Source: Crambe crambe
Taxonomy: Eukaryota > Porifera > Demospongiae > Poecilosclerida > Crambeidae
Assembly (NCBI GenBank): GCA_963924555.1
Contig: OZ004585.1
Coordinates: forward strand, 7,022,556 to 7,086,555
DNA: 64,000 bases
Direction of reading: 5' to 3'
Shown here: positions 10,804 to 22,101 of the stretch, piece after piece
Position numbering within the stretch: position 1 is the first letter of the stretch
How the letters are laid out: each line of letters begins with the position of its first letter
The notes under the pieces: model-generated
The model's input: the letters and a program-made list of their open reading frames with translations, nothing else
Databases searched by the model: none
What the model was told of the DNA's origin: nothing
Program-made: the position numbers and the translations under genes

Positions 10804-13222
10804 TACTCAGCAGTTATTTAATACTCACTTGTATACTGACTTGTAATAACTTGTATAACTCTACTCTACGTATGTCTAATAGATATTACTTCTGAAGCCA
10901 CAAGGAAAAGAATTTTCTCTCATCAACCAGCAAAGGTGTGTTTTAAGCAGCTTACAGGGTCTAGGAATTTAATTTGGGGTAGAACACAGTGCACAAAAAG
11001 CAGAGTCTGGGGGCATGCTCTCCCCAGGAAAAAAATAATTGATACTGTAAGACTGTGTGCACGCTCAGTACAGCATGAGATAACTCCGTAAGATATAGGT
11101 AGTTATCTCATACTTGGGTCCAGGCAACCTATCTAAAAGAGGGTCTTGTATTAATTGTTCGCATTAACACACTCATCGTGGAAAATGGCAAGTCATCTTA
11201 CTCGTAGGCTGTATTTCCACTTGCCTTCGGCTTGTGAAAATATGACTGCCTTACTTGTGAAATAACTGATCACCATATTCCACTCTGACTCATTTAATGT
11301 TAGACTTTCAGTATGTTGTGACAGTCGTTATGCCAGCGGAACCGGAAATCATAGGGCCCCATACAATTTTATTTGGACCGGAAAATCTTCATTTGGAATA
11401 ATTATTTTTAGTTTAACTTATAATTCCTGCTATAACTCTTACACTGTATACGTATAGTAAGTAAAACACTTCACACAAACAGATCACACATTAACTATGT
11501 GGATTACTTCCAGATACACGAGCTCATGATCACTTGGAAACGAGTGCCTTGACGGTAGAGGTGCAACTGGATTTTCTTTAAGTGGTCACGACTTAAATAC
11601 TGCACCATCTTTGAGACCATGAACTGAAGTTACATTATGCAAAATACATTTTGTTCCCAACGTTAGAAATGTGCTATACATGCTACAATTTCAGCTGCTA
11701 TCAATTAAGGCAGCTAGTTGCAGTAGACTAGACCTTTTTTGTATAAATATCCATACCTGACCACAAGGCAAATCAGTTGTTGATAATGAATTATTAAAAG
11801 AGTCAATATAGATTATGAGTAGAGATACAAGGCAAATATGTAGTAGCTATCACAGCCACACATCAACACAGAGATAATAGGTATGTGAGCCAGCTTGGGA
11901 GTATGCCCTATCTCTCCAGTTGCCTCTTGATGCAGCCATCTACTGGCCCTGTAGGGTGGATATCAATAAAGTTATGAATATGCCAACATAATATACCCGA
12001 AGGTGGGCTCATCGGGTTAGTGTACCCCAGCCACAAAAATGAATCCTCAAGCATAGCTAGAGTATACAGAGCAATAGATGTACCTTCACCAACCCCCATG
12101 TGCAAGCCACACTACCATATGGTGTATAAACACCAGTATGGACTGTATATGGCAAGAAATAATGCCACAGGCTTTGCTAATGTATCACCGACAGCCCATT
12201 TAGAAAGCCAAAATCAACATTCTGAATAGTTAGAGATATGACAAAACACCTGGCTACGCCCTCAGATGACATTGGCAAAGAACATGTGGCAATAAGCTGA
12301 CCAAATTCTATGATTCTGGAACCACTAGTTAATCATGGGTGGGAAGTAAAGCTTACCATTGCAAGGGACAGGTCCAGTTCACTGGCCTCTTGCTGGGTGT
12401 TATCATCAGAGGGGAATAGAGATTGTCACAATTTTGGCACTGGCACCCTTCGCCACACTGGGTCTGTTTCCTGAGGCAGTTGCAGCATCTGGTGGAGCAG
12501 CCTGATGCATTTGTAACCACTCAGAAGAAGTCATGCACATGATATTTGGTAATCTGGAGTTGCATGCAAATGAGTTCAATTCAGAGCTAGCTGATGGTGG
12601 ACAAATTTTCTGTTTTCTCCTAGGTTATGAAACTTGGTAGTTACAGTCTTTACTCACATCTCCATTATAATATCCAATTTAGAGTTGTTCTGTCCAGTCA
12701 ATGCTGCATAGCATCCTCTTCTGTTCAATCATCTTTGTTACTAATTGTAGCACATCTGCAAAAACTAGTACTTAGGAAAGGCTTAGTTCTGGTATCTAAA
12801 ACTGGTGATAAAAGATAGAAAGCTTCCTTCAAAGGAGCTACAAACTATCCAAATAATCGTAGCAATAAGCATCACACCAACAAACAGACACTTTTCCACT
12901 CGGTCGAATAGCCTTTTTTAATAAAATTATGATGTAATCGTGCAAATAAAAGTGGGCATGAATTACCGCTGGCGTAACGACTGGTGATTCACAAAATTAA
13001 TGTTTCTTCAATTTTTGTGATCTACTTTTTTTTTTTCAAGTTTGCCAAACTGTTCAGGCTCTGAATCAGATGAGTCATGGATCTCGGAATGAGCATTTTT
13101 TGCTATTCATTTTCTGATCATGAACTAGCTATACTGCAGAAATTAATATTCAGTATTGTACTTATCCAAGGGACCATATTATTTGTTTTATTTATTTTTA
13201 TTTTTTACTTTACTTACTGTAG
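10804..13222. other. No supported gene
   Basis: AT-rich spacer. ORFs at 11908-12105 (minus), 12020-12229 and 12627-12818 overlap on opposite strands or lack splice-linked neighbours, so they are not called. Nothing else is recognised. Confidence 0.4.
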
Positions 13223-13259
13223 CTACTAACAGATGATGGTGAATCACAGTCTCAGTCAA
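13223..13259 (+). CDS. Candidate small exon (37 nt)
   Basis: A pyrimidine-rich tract ending ACTGTAG precedes it and GTAAGTACC follows. The frame LLTDDGESQSQS is open, phase 0 to 1. It might be an upstream exon of the ZU5 gene at 14921, but a composite repeat lies between them. Confidence 0.25.
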
Positions 13260-13260
13260 G

Positions 13261-14219
13261 TAAGTACCTGGTGAGCATGTGGACAATAATGGACAAATAG
13301 AAAGAACAACTGCTTACTTCATCCTTACTATGCACTTGCATAGAGTAATTTCACTACCATGTTAAAAATAATTCGTGTAAAAAATGTTCATGTTAAATTA
13401 ATTTGGTACAATAAGCGTAAAAAAATTTCATGGTCTAAAATCTATAGCTGGGCAGCCTCTATGAAAACAATCCCTACATTAATTTTACATCCACTGCCTA
13501 TAGCTAGCTATGACTTATAGACTATGGACTGTCACCCGGATTCGCTTCGCGTGTGAATGGTACCAACCCGGATTCCAATCCGGGCATATCATTGGAATCC
13601 GGATTGAATCTCAACCCGCATGTGTAAACATGGCTATAGAAAACTATAGTAACAATCATGGTAACACAATTCAGCCAATCAGGATCCTGCTGCATTGAAT
13701 ATTGCAGCTTGGCTGTTCATAGTTCTCTAGCTCTACTACTGATCAACTAGAACTAGTGTGATCTCTCTAATAGCTATCTCCAACTTTAACAGGTACTAGC
13801 TAGCAGTCATCTGTAAGCTACAACATGGAAGTAACTGATCTTCCAGCCATTTCTCCCTCTTTGTTGAAGTGCATTAAAGGCTCAAGAAGGTTTGAAACTT
13901 CCCAAGCATATAGCTAATCTTCCTGCCGTTTCTCCTTCTTTATTGAAGCAAATTAAACCTCCAGAAGAAGGTTGGAAACCCCCAAACACATTGGCAAGTA
14001 GACCTGTAGCTATAGCTTTTTCTCACTCTTCGAATATTGACAGAATATTGACGATTATTACGTGTGATAGCTGTTATAAAAGGAGCCAGAGAGCTCCTCA
14101 CACTCACCTTCTAGTGCGCAGGCTAGCTATTTTTGCGCAGCCATTGGAGGTATCTAACCACCTGCAAGAAGGTATCTATTGGTTTTTAAGTACCTCATTA
14201 TAGCTTGAACTTCAAAGCA
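13261..14219. other. Spacer with duplicated short coding-like motif
   Basis: 13455-13515 is a fragment of the TATGAAAACAATCCCTAC fold-back family. 13540-13620 has internal GGATTCCAATCC palindromes. Two neighbouring stretches (ATG at 13825 and about 13895) both encode LPA(I/V)SPSLLK.IK, a local duplication, possibly old exons. The longer frame reaches 14203 without a good splice context. Confidence 0.35.
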
Positions 14220-14830
14220 TATTTGCATACCATGCATAGTCTAATAAGTTTTACAGCAACAGCAATGTAAATGACATGTGCATGGCATGAGCTGACTACA
14301 CTACAGCCGTATTGGCTATAATAATTACTATTGGATGAACATCTATACTGCAATGCAGCAAGGAGTGACTGACCAGATAAGAATTAATAGCTAGCTAAAC
14401 AATTAAACTGAAGACCTAGCTTAGCTAAACTTAAGAGCTACTGAACTGAAGCTTATCGCTATTAGGCTGTACTGTAGCCACATGTGCACTTATATGTGGC
14501 CCCGCCCCCCTACCGCACTGCACTTCAAAATGGCATAGAAGATTAGCTAGTGTTCTGAGTGCTATCGATATCAATGATTTGTGAAGTAGAGCCTTAGTCA
14601 AAACTAATAGAAAAAGATCAGCCTCTAGGTACCACTCATATCGTTTTTTTTCTTATGTCAGTGAATGTTTTTGAACATTCTCCTTTCTTCTTTGTAGATA
14701 TAATAATTCACTGTAGCCTTCTGAGAACCTGTAGAATAAGGGTAGAAGAGAAAGAAGAGTTTTTAGTTTATACAGTCTTATGACCTTTGACCTGCTATCC
14801 CTACTTAGAGAATCCTAACACACTCTCATA
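14220..14830 (-). repeat. Composite dispersed repeat, copy 1 (inverted)
   Basis: Matches 24915-25620 in reverse orientation over about 600 bp, including AACTGAAGACCTAGCTTA, CCATTTTGAAGTGCA-type and TTCTGAGAACCTGTAGA segments. The end at about 14825 carries a degenerate CTTAGAGA...CACTCTC terminus. Confidence 0.75.
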
Positions 14831-14920
14831 ATAATTTCGTACATGTACAAGTATACGAAAATATTCTAACAACGAAATTACTTACAGCATGTAAAATTAA
14901 TAATCAATAGTTCTGTGCAG

Positions 14921-17311
14921 AGATCAAAGAATTCCTGGAGCAGTCTTTATCAAAGATCAGAGAATTCTTGAAAAGATTTCAAGTGCAGGAAAGAACATTG
15001 ACCATGAAAGTGATGCTGGAATAAGTATAGACATTCCTGAAGGCTCTATCTTACCTGATGAATCAGTGGACCTGTTGATTCAGCCAAGCTTTAGTGGATC
15101 CTTCGAAATACCTGAAGATATGGAGCCAGCTAGTCCAGCCTATCTCATTGAAACAAGTGAACAGATAGTATTGAAAAAGCCCCTGATGATGAAGATGCAA
15201 CACTCTTTCAAACTTCGAAGCCAAGAAGATTGCAAGAATATAATGTTCCTGAGAGCTAGTTCTGATCCAGAGTACAGGGGATCCAATCCAGTTTATGTCT
15301 TCAAGGAGGTAGAGGATATCAGGGGAACATTTACTATCAAAAGTCAATTTGGTGAAGTAGCACTTACAAATTTCAGTTGGTGGGGGGCATTTATCAAGAA
15401 AGGAAGAATAATAGGTAGGTAGCTAGCTAATTGTTTCTTCTTAAATAATAATACTGTGTATTATAGGTCAAATTTTGTATTCTGCAAGACTCTATCGATC
15501 ATTGAGTGCTGCAGCTGAAGTTTCTGCTGTATTTTGTATGTGTCCTCATCACATATTTTATACACAGGTAGCTATAATAGCTACAGGTAACTAACTAACT
15601 ACAGATACTTCAGCATCTTAGCTTCCTATGTTTTAGTCAGTGAATCGTTAGCTACATAATGCATTGTTGACTTATAGTTTTGTGATAAGAGCATCCATGA
15701 AGAATACTCTGGAATATCAGAGAAAGCTGAAGGCCGCATTGTCTATAATACATTGGGTATAACAAGTGATGAAGTTTCTCTTAAAGTCCATGATACAACC
15801 GAGTGCATAATGGATAAGCCAAAAGTAATAGCCTGTAGCTATATTAGTATGTGAACTATTTCATGGTATTTCATCTGGTTCAGATTTCAAAGGCTGAAAT
15901 TGACTTTCCAGAGACTAAGTTTGAAGACCTTTCAAAAATACCTGACTACCCACCCAGAATCAGCATCACTTGCACCACCACTGTTAGATTTCTGACACTG
16001 TCCGTGGAGGGGCTGGACAAAGAGTGTACTTTTACAATTATTCCTCCTGCAAGTATGTAAAATACCACCTTTCCAACATGAAATCACTGTTGGAAATTCT
16101 TCATTATTAGATATTCATTTTTTCCACTATGTACTTCTTGGTCACTTTGGCTACTAGATTTATGTGTTAATTTGGTAGTTCAAGCATTAGCTATAGAACA
16201 CATGATGGAAGTTTTAGGAATGATTAAACTTATTATCCCTTGGACTGTAACATTATTTCCATTTCTTCATCAGAAAGAGTTGTACCAATGAACCCACTGC
16301 AAGAACCAACACACTCAAAGGTTTGTGTTTATTCAATTGTGGGTTATAAGTATATCCATCCTTTATTGCAGTCTAACAGCTCTGAATGGCCAGAAGAGAG
16401 ACACACAAGTAAACCTCAAACAGCAAGTGAGTATAATTTATCTGGTTCAGTTTTCAAAGGCTGAAATCGACTTTCCAGAGACTATAAATTTAAAGACCCT
16501 TCAAAAATACTACTTGACTACCCTCCCAGAATCAGTCTGTGGAGGGACTGGAAAAAAGAGTGTACTTTTACAATAATTATTCCTCCTGCAAGTATGTATA
16601 ATTATAACATTTCCAGTATGTACAGACCACACACAAAAAAACATTAGTGAATTGTGCTGTGATCACTGTCGAGAACTTCATTATGTAGCATGGAGTACAT
16701 TTGTACTTTGGCTGCTAGATTTAAATTTTGGTTCAGAGATAGTTCAAGCATTATAGAATATATGACAGAAGTTTGGGATAATTTTCGGAGGAATGTTATA
16801 ATCCCTTGGACTGTAACATTATATTTCCATTCCTCCATTAGATAAAGCAGTACCACCAACACACACAAAGGTTTGTGTTTATAATAGGTCAATATTAATG
16901 TGGACTACAAGTATCCATCCTTTCAGTCTACTTTAGCCACTCTAGAGATGAATGACCATTCTCAAGTCTGTGAAATAATCAAAGATTTAGACAGAGAGGA
17001 GTCGATAAACTTGGGGGGAGTTCTTGGACTGTCTTACATCAAACTGAAAAAGATGAATACAATTCCTGAAGACATGATTGCTGCATGGTTAAGGGGCGAT
17101 GACAACGTCATCGAAACAAGTGGTCCTCCTAGCTGGGAAAGTCTGGCTAAAGCACTCAACAAAACTGGTCACACAGAGATAGCCAATACCATCAAGAGAA
17201 GTAAGTGTGTGGATTGATGTTTGAGAAGTGGAACTCATCAATGTCTCTCTACTCACTTAGAAAAACAGCATAATATGGTCATTACTAATCCTTTCCCTGA
17301 ACATAAAACAG
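14921..17311 (+). CDS. ZU5 - UPA-like - Death domain protein (5' end not found)
   Basis: Exons placed by splice motifs with matching phases: 14921-15414, 15467-15567, 15678-15824, 15884-16052, 16274-16320, 16372-16426, perhaps 16844-16872, 16927-17200, 17261-17311. The first holds a ZU5-type region (GISIDIPEGSILPDE, then IMFLRASSDPEY, GEVALTNFSWWGAF). ZU5 domains occur in UNC5, PIDD and ankyrins. 15467-16052 follows where UPA lies in those proteins (FCDKSIHEEYSG, ISKAEIDFPETKFE). 16927-17200 is a six-helix Death domain by pattern (LGLSYIKLKKM, AAWLRGDD, PPSWESLAKALNKTGHTEIA). By family knowledge such proteins relay apoptotic or immune signals through Death-Death contacts in the cytoplasm. Family members usually begin further upstream, so start and perhaps C-terminus are missing. 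A degenerate copy of the 15884-16052 exon sits at 16449-16595. Confidence 0.75.
15860..16880 (+). repeat. Internal tandem duplication of a gene segment
   Basis: 15870-16320 and 16435-16872 align through the UPA-like exon, its intron (CTTGGACTGTAACATTAT) and the small exon ending ACACAAAG|GTTTGTG. The second UPA-like exon is shortened and frameshifted, while its small exon keeps good splice sites. Confidence 0.7.
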
Positions 17312-18984
17312 GTTAGTCCCTCAAATAGGCATAATATCATGTAATTGAAGTGATTGTGATGAGGTTTTGACAAAATTGTAGGAATTTACATAAGGTTCAT
17401 TTTACTACCTCACAATAGGTCAGTACTGAGCTTTCTGCCAAACTTTAGATAATTATTATTGCATGGAATAATGAAGAAAAGTGCATTTATGACAGTATTT
17501 ATTTCCTTCATCACATTCTGTCCATCAGTGCTTGACATGATCATTATCATTTTCAAACCAACCTACATACCCATCAGTCAGCATATTTTCGCCCGAGCAA
17601 CATAGTATGGCCAATATTTTTACATATCTTCCACTCCACTAGACCTCTCTCTTCTTGAAGGTTCTCCTCCACCTGCCCAAAGAACCACATGCTGCTCAAT
17701 ATTTTGTTGTTAGTGATTGCAGAAGGAAATAATTATCACTATTCAAACCACAACTTGACTATGGTGCCCCACCCCTGTATCCTGTCATAATTTCTGTATC
17801 ATGCTTATTAAAAATGGTGATATAATAGCATAGAAAAACAACAGAATGTGATGTGCTTAAGTTTAAATTTCCAGAAGAAAAAAAATAACAAGTAGCTATT
17901 GTACTGTGTGATCAAGAAAAAAAATAAGTAGCTACTGAAGACAAAAATAATGTGCCATCAATACAAAGGGGAAAATCAGAGTTCATTAAATTAATGAAAA
18001 AATATAACCCTGCAAAAGCAGCATAAACAATAACAAAAACAACAACAAAAGCAGCACTATGGTAACAGGATTGCCATGGTTGTCAGGAACCGATATCACC
18101 ATGGTAATAAGACAAAGTAGGTGTTAGCTATGGATTGTCATGGTTACTATGTATTGCCAAAGAGTTGGATGCCAGAGTCTGTGGTAATGGTACTGTTCTG
18201 AGGGGGAGGTTGGAGAGTTGGCATCATAGTCCCCAAGGAAGGAGGAATGTTGAAGAAGATGTCTCCTATCTGCTGGTTGGTTTGAGGGTAGGAGAGAGGA
18301 CCTCCATTTGGAGGGCGTTGGAGGGGTGATCCACAGCACAGGGGGAGAGAGATTCAGGCTAAGGGAGAGAAAAAAAGGTTGATAGAATTTAGAGTAATGC
18401 AATGCAATGCAGGACTGCATAGGGGGGGGGGGGGGGGGGGGGGGGGGACAAAATAGCCGCTTCAGTATTTTTGGGGCCTATTTGTATCCTGCAATGGGAC
18501 ACAGAAAAGTGTCCTGATTAAAAGGTATCCTGCAATGGGTGAATTGTCTGTCCTATTAGAGGTTTTTGTATCTCACAGTCCACATTGAGAAATAGTGAAT
18601 CATGAAAACGTTTTTCACTTACTCTCTCCTGTTTTATTTGGAGTTTCAAGAAATCCATATTAGGACTGTTCGTAAGATATCACTCAGATCGTCCGTACGA
18701 ATATGTTGACGGGAGCACTCCTGGGAGATTTGCTACAAGGGGTCTGCTGCCTCAGCAAGTTTTACAGTCTCTGGGTTGAGGGAAGGGGTGGTGATTTGGT
18801 GGGCACAGGCAGTGAGTTCCAACTCCTGTAAGTAGAATAGAGGGAGTAACCGAACCCTGTAACCACACCTACTCACACCACCTACAATTCATGACTGCAC
18901 ACTCCATTACCCTGGCCCCTTATGACCACACCCACCTGTAAGCTGAATTCCATTTAATGCTCATTTCAATGGCAGTATATAGGG
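17312..18984. other. Spacer; no supported gene
   Basis: Ends of the ZU5 gene may lie here but no further exon is convincing. 18124-18420 is open in two directions over low-complexity sequence and is not called. A 26-base G run sits at 18422-18447. Confidence 0.4.
18422..18447. repeat. Poly-G tract (26 G)
   Basis: Uninterrupted G run. Three similar tracts occur at 23363, 44656 and 44983. Confidence 0.95.
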
Positions 18985-19550
18985 GGCGATTTTTTAATTT
19001 GGAAATAGTTTCTGGGGTCAAAGGTCACCAGGCCGCGCATGCTCAAAAAACTTAGAAAATCTCAGATGCCAGATTCCAGCAACTTTTGTTTTGAAGTTTT
19101 GCAAGGTCAGTATCTCAGATGCCAGATTCCAGCAACTTTATTTTGTTTTGAAGTTTTGCAAGGTCAGTATCTCAGATGCCAGATTCCAGCAACTTTTGTT
19201 TTGAAGTTTTGCAAGGTCAGTATTGACTTTTCGGCACCTCCTTTATCTATTCATAGTCTCAAAAGCCTTCTGTTTGCAGGTTAAGCTTGGAACTTGATGG
19301 TGTCAGAATTTTTAGCAACAGGTCAAAGGTCACGACTCTAGCGTGCCAATCAAGTTCCAAGCTTCACCTGCAAACAGAGACTATGAACAGATAAAGAAGG
19401 TGCTGAGCAGTCAATACTTAGCTTACTAGACTTCAAGACAAAGTTACAGGAATCTGGCATCAGAGATTTTCCAAGTTTTTTGAGCATGCGCGACTTGGTG
19501 ACACGTACCGACCTTTGACCCCAGAAACAATTCCCAAATTAAAAAATGGC
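18985..19550. mobile_element. Large imperfect palindromic element
   Basis: Left arm GATTTTTTAATTTGGAAATAG...TTCTGGGGTCAAAGGTC is complemented at 19500-19548. Inner arm CTTGGAACTTGAT / ATCAAGTTCCAAG meets near 19320. The left half is enlarged by a three-unit minisatellite (19058-19224). Confidence 0.7.
19058..19224. repeat. Minisatellite, three ~54-57-bp units
   Basis: Unit ATCTCAGATGCCAGATTCCA...GAAGTTTTGCAAGGTCAGT is repeated three times; the middle unit has a 3-bp extra. The right arm of the palindrome has only one unit, so the expansion came after the palindrome formed. Confidence 0.85.
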
Positions 19551-19945
19551 CAGTAGGGGCGCCTCGTAGTCCATCCTCTCGTTCAGTGAGCGGTTGGCCC
19601 AGGGCTAGTCGTTTGATCCGTCATCGTCACCCCGAGGTGCATGAATAGTCCAGTCAATTTATAGTTTGACCCATAAGTAATTGCAACACAAGGTTTCTCA
19701 ACTGTCTCCTACACAGAAAAATGTGCTCTCTAACGTACTAAAAGTCTTAAGGAATCTTATGAGGGGAAAGCACAGAAAATGGGTCACACGTTGATCAAAA
19801 TATGCAAAAATGGCAATAATTGCAACAAATGGTTTCTTACACAGAAAAATATACTTTGTAACATAGAAAACACAGAAATGGGGTCATGCATTGCAAAAAA
19901 AAGTTAGTTATCATATCCTTGGTTCATTAATTTTAGTTATTCTAT

Positions 19946-22101
19946 TTACTCAACAACAACATCATCAGTATTATCGTCATCGCTATCATCTTCATTTGGG
20001 GATGAGTTCATACAGCCTGACCCTTTGCAGTTTCCACACACAATAGAGCATCTAATGGCATGCTTTCTGCAGGTACATCTCATAGTACCACAATCTGTTT
20101 GACAGTTGCAGCGGATGATGCGCAAAAGATCATCAGGAGCAGGCATTAAATCAGTTGTAATTGGGACAAGTCTTTTTTCACTCTCTCTCCAACCCCATTC
20201 TTCAGGCAAAAATCTGTCCCCTGTTCCTTTCCACTGCAGTATTTGGTAGTAAACATGCAGGCTGTGAAACTTTGCTGCAGCTGATGTTGGTGGTAAAGTC
20301 TGTGGTTGAATATGCGATTTGCTGGTGGCCACTTTCTCACAAAAGCTCTTATACCGTATGAAATCAAGAGACTCCCCAGGTTCCCATTATACATGGTAAC
20401 CAAGACTTGCTCCCCCACAGCTGAAATTTCTTCAATAGAAGCTGATGGCAAGTTAAAGACTTCAGCGTGACTACGGAAGTGATTATTTTCCCTAAATTTC
20501 TTCAGAGCTTTACCTTTTCCAATGCTGTAAAGTTGGGATGTTGTATCACATCCAAGAATCGCATGTAGAAAAAGGATATGAGTACAAACCTCAGGGCCTA
20601 GGTGTTCTTTGACTGCCTGTATATTCCAAATACGGAAATTCTTAGTGTTTCGTTTTGGCTCAGGTTTAAAAAACAAGCTACAAGATTCCAAGCTTGCATG
20701 GTAGATTAGAAGAATGAGCAAATCTGTATCATCACCAATCAATACAGTGTTCATAGTTGAGGCTGACTCCACTGCTTTCTGCACTATTAGGAGATCAGCA
20801 TCTCCTGTAGCATGATAAGTCCCGCAATTCTTTTCCATGAGCTTTGCACTAAGCAAATTGATAAACTGTTGCTTGTTATCCTTGTTTGCAAGAAACTGAG
20901 CCTTACTCATGGTAAGATGCATGCTTTCTGTAAAGGTAACAGTAGCTCCCATTTTCCCCTTGGTTCGTCTCTGATGTGTCATGTCTTTGGTGGATTTGGA
21001 TTGATAACCATCAAAAATAACAACTGCATTCCCATATTTCCTTGTGACATACTCAGTATACACTGCGATGTGCAAATTTCCTTATAGGTGGCTCCTTTGG
21101 TCCATGGGATTCGCTGAAGTAGTGCTCCTCCATCCAACACATACTGGAGCTCACTAGATAATCCAGGAATGCTTTGAGGCAAAAGAGTCCAGATTGCATT
21201 TGCTAGCACAGGCTTTTGTGCGTCCCGAAGAAATTGTGGACCACTAAATAAAGCTGGTGGATAACTGCACAATTCATACTTAAAAATAACTTCCAGGTTG
21301 TCTTGAGATTTCGCAGCAAGAGTGAGTCGCTGAAAAAGTAGCTGTGGGTCAATCTGAATAACATCACCATCTATTCTCACTGCAGCCTTAGTGCCCAGTG
21401 TGACAGCTTGTTTTGCTCATTTGAATACATACTCAGCTACAGCTTTTCCTTCCATATCCAGAATAATGCTTCCAACAGCCTTTGCCTTGTCTACATAGAC
21501 CATGGCATGTGCATGTACACCAGTGACAATATTCCTTAGGTTGGTGTCAGATGTGAAAGGGCTGTTATCCTGAAGAAAACCAAGAATTGTGTGTGTGTCT
21601 TTCCAATCCCGAGCCTGCCTCGCTTTGGTCATGTCTTTGTTCTGCTCACTTGTGTTAAAATTCACTCCAGTCAACTCCTGCATTGCCTTGTTTACTTCAG
21701 CACAAACTGGCATGGACAGTACCCACATTAGACGTTGTTGCTCTGTCATTCCTCGCCCTCTTGTTAATCCACCACTAGTCTTGATGCTCCTCATGAGCAC
21801 TTGTTCAATAACAAGATCTGTAGACAGCCCAGCCCATTGACGATCACTTCTTCGGACGACATGTAGGCCTTCTTGAAATTGTTGATAAGTATCTGGATGG
21901 TCATTCTTCAGCTTTGACATTCGTTGAAGATACACCCAGGCAGATTTTGCATAATGGTTATGTCCAGACGCAGCCAGGTAAGGAAGCATTTTAGAAATGG
22001 TTTCAAGATGCAACGCCCAATTGCCAGTACGTTCAGCTCGTATATACAGGCGAAGTATATTGATCATATCCATATACTGAAGCCAGAGTGTGGCAGTCCT
22101 A
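19946..22101 (-). pseudogene. Broken XPG/PIN-like nuclease-type gene with Cys-rich C-terminus
   Basis: Reading 22101 to 19946 on the minus strand. An acceptor-like CTTCTAG precedes a block starting RTATLWLQYMDMINILR, with HYAKSAWVYLQRM and STDLVIEQVLMRS. An in-frame TGA lies at 21419-21417, a one-base shift near 21075, and another between about 20290 and 20330. The middle carries acidic motifs typical of FEN1/XPG-like PIN folds: VIFDGYQSKSTKD, ATGDADLLIV, LIGDDTDLLILL, and ILGCDTTS. The end (CNCQTDCGTMRCTCRK, CGNCKGSGC) is Cys-rich and is followed by an acidic tail ending at 19946. Such genes are multi-copy in invertebrate genomes and may belong to transposons; XPG-like domains are known in Academ elements. 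The specific superfamily is not established here. The N-terminal part is missing. Confidence 0.6.

Noticed and set aside
11908-12229. Overlapping ORFs on both strands
   Set aside because: Mutually exclusive, short, with no recognisable motif.
20161-20361. Plus ORFs opposite the XPG-like gene
   Set aside because: Antisense shadows of the clearly better minus-strand frames.
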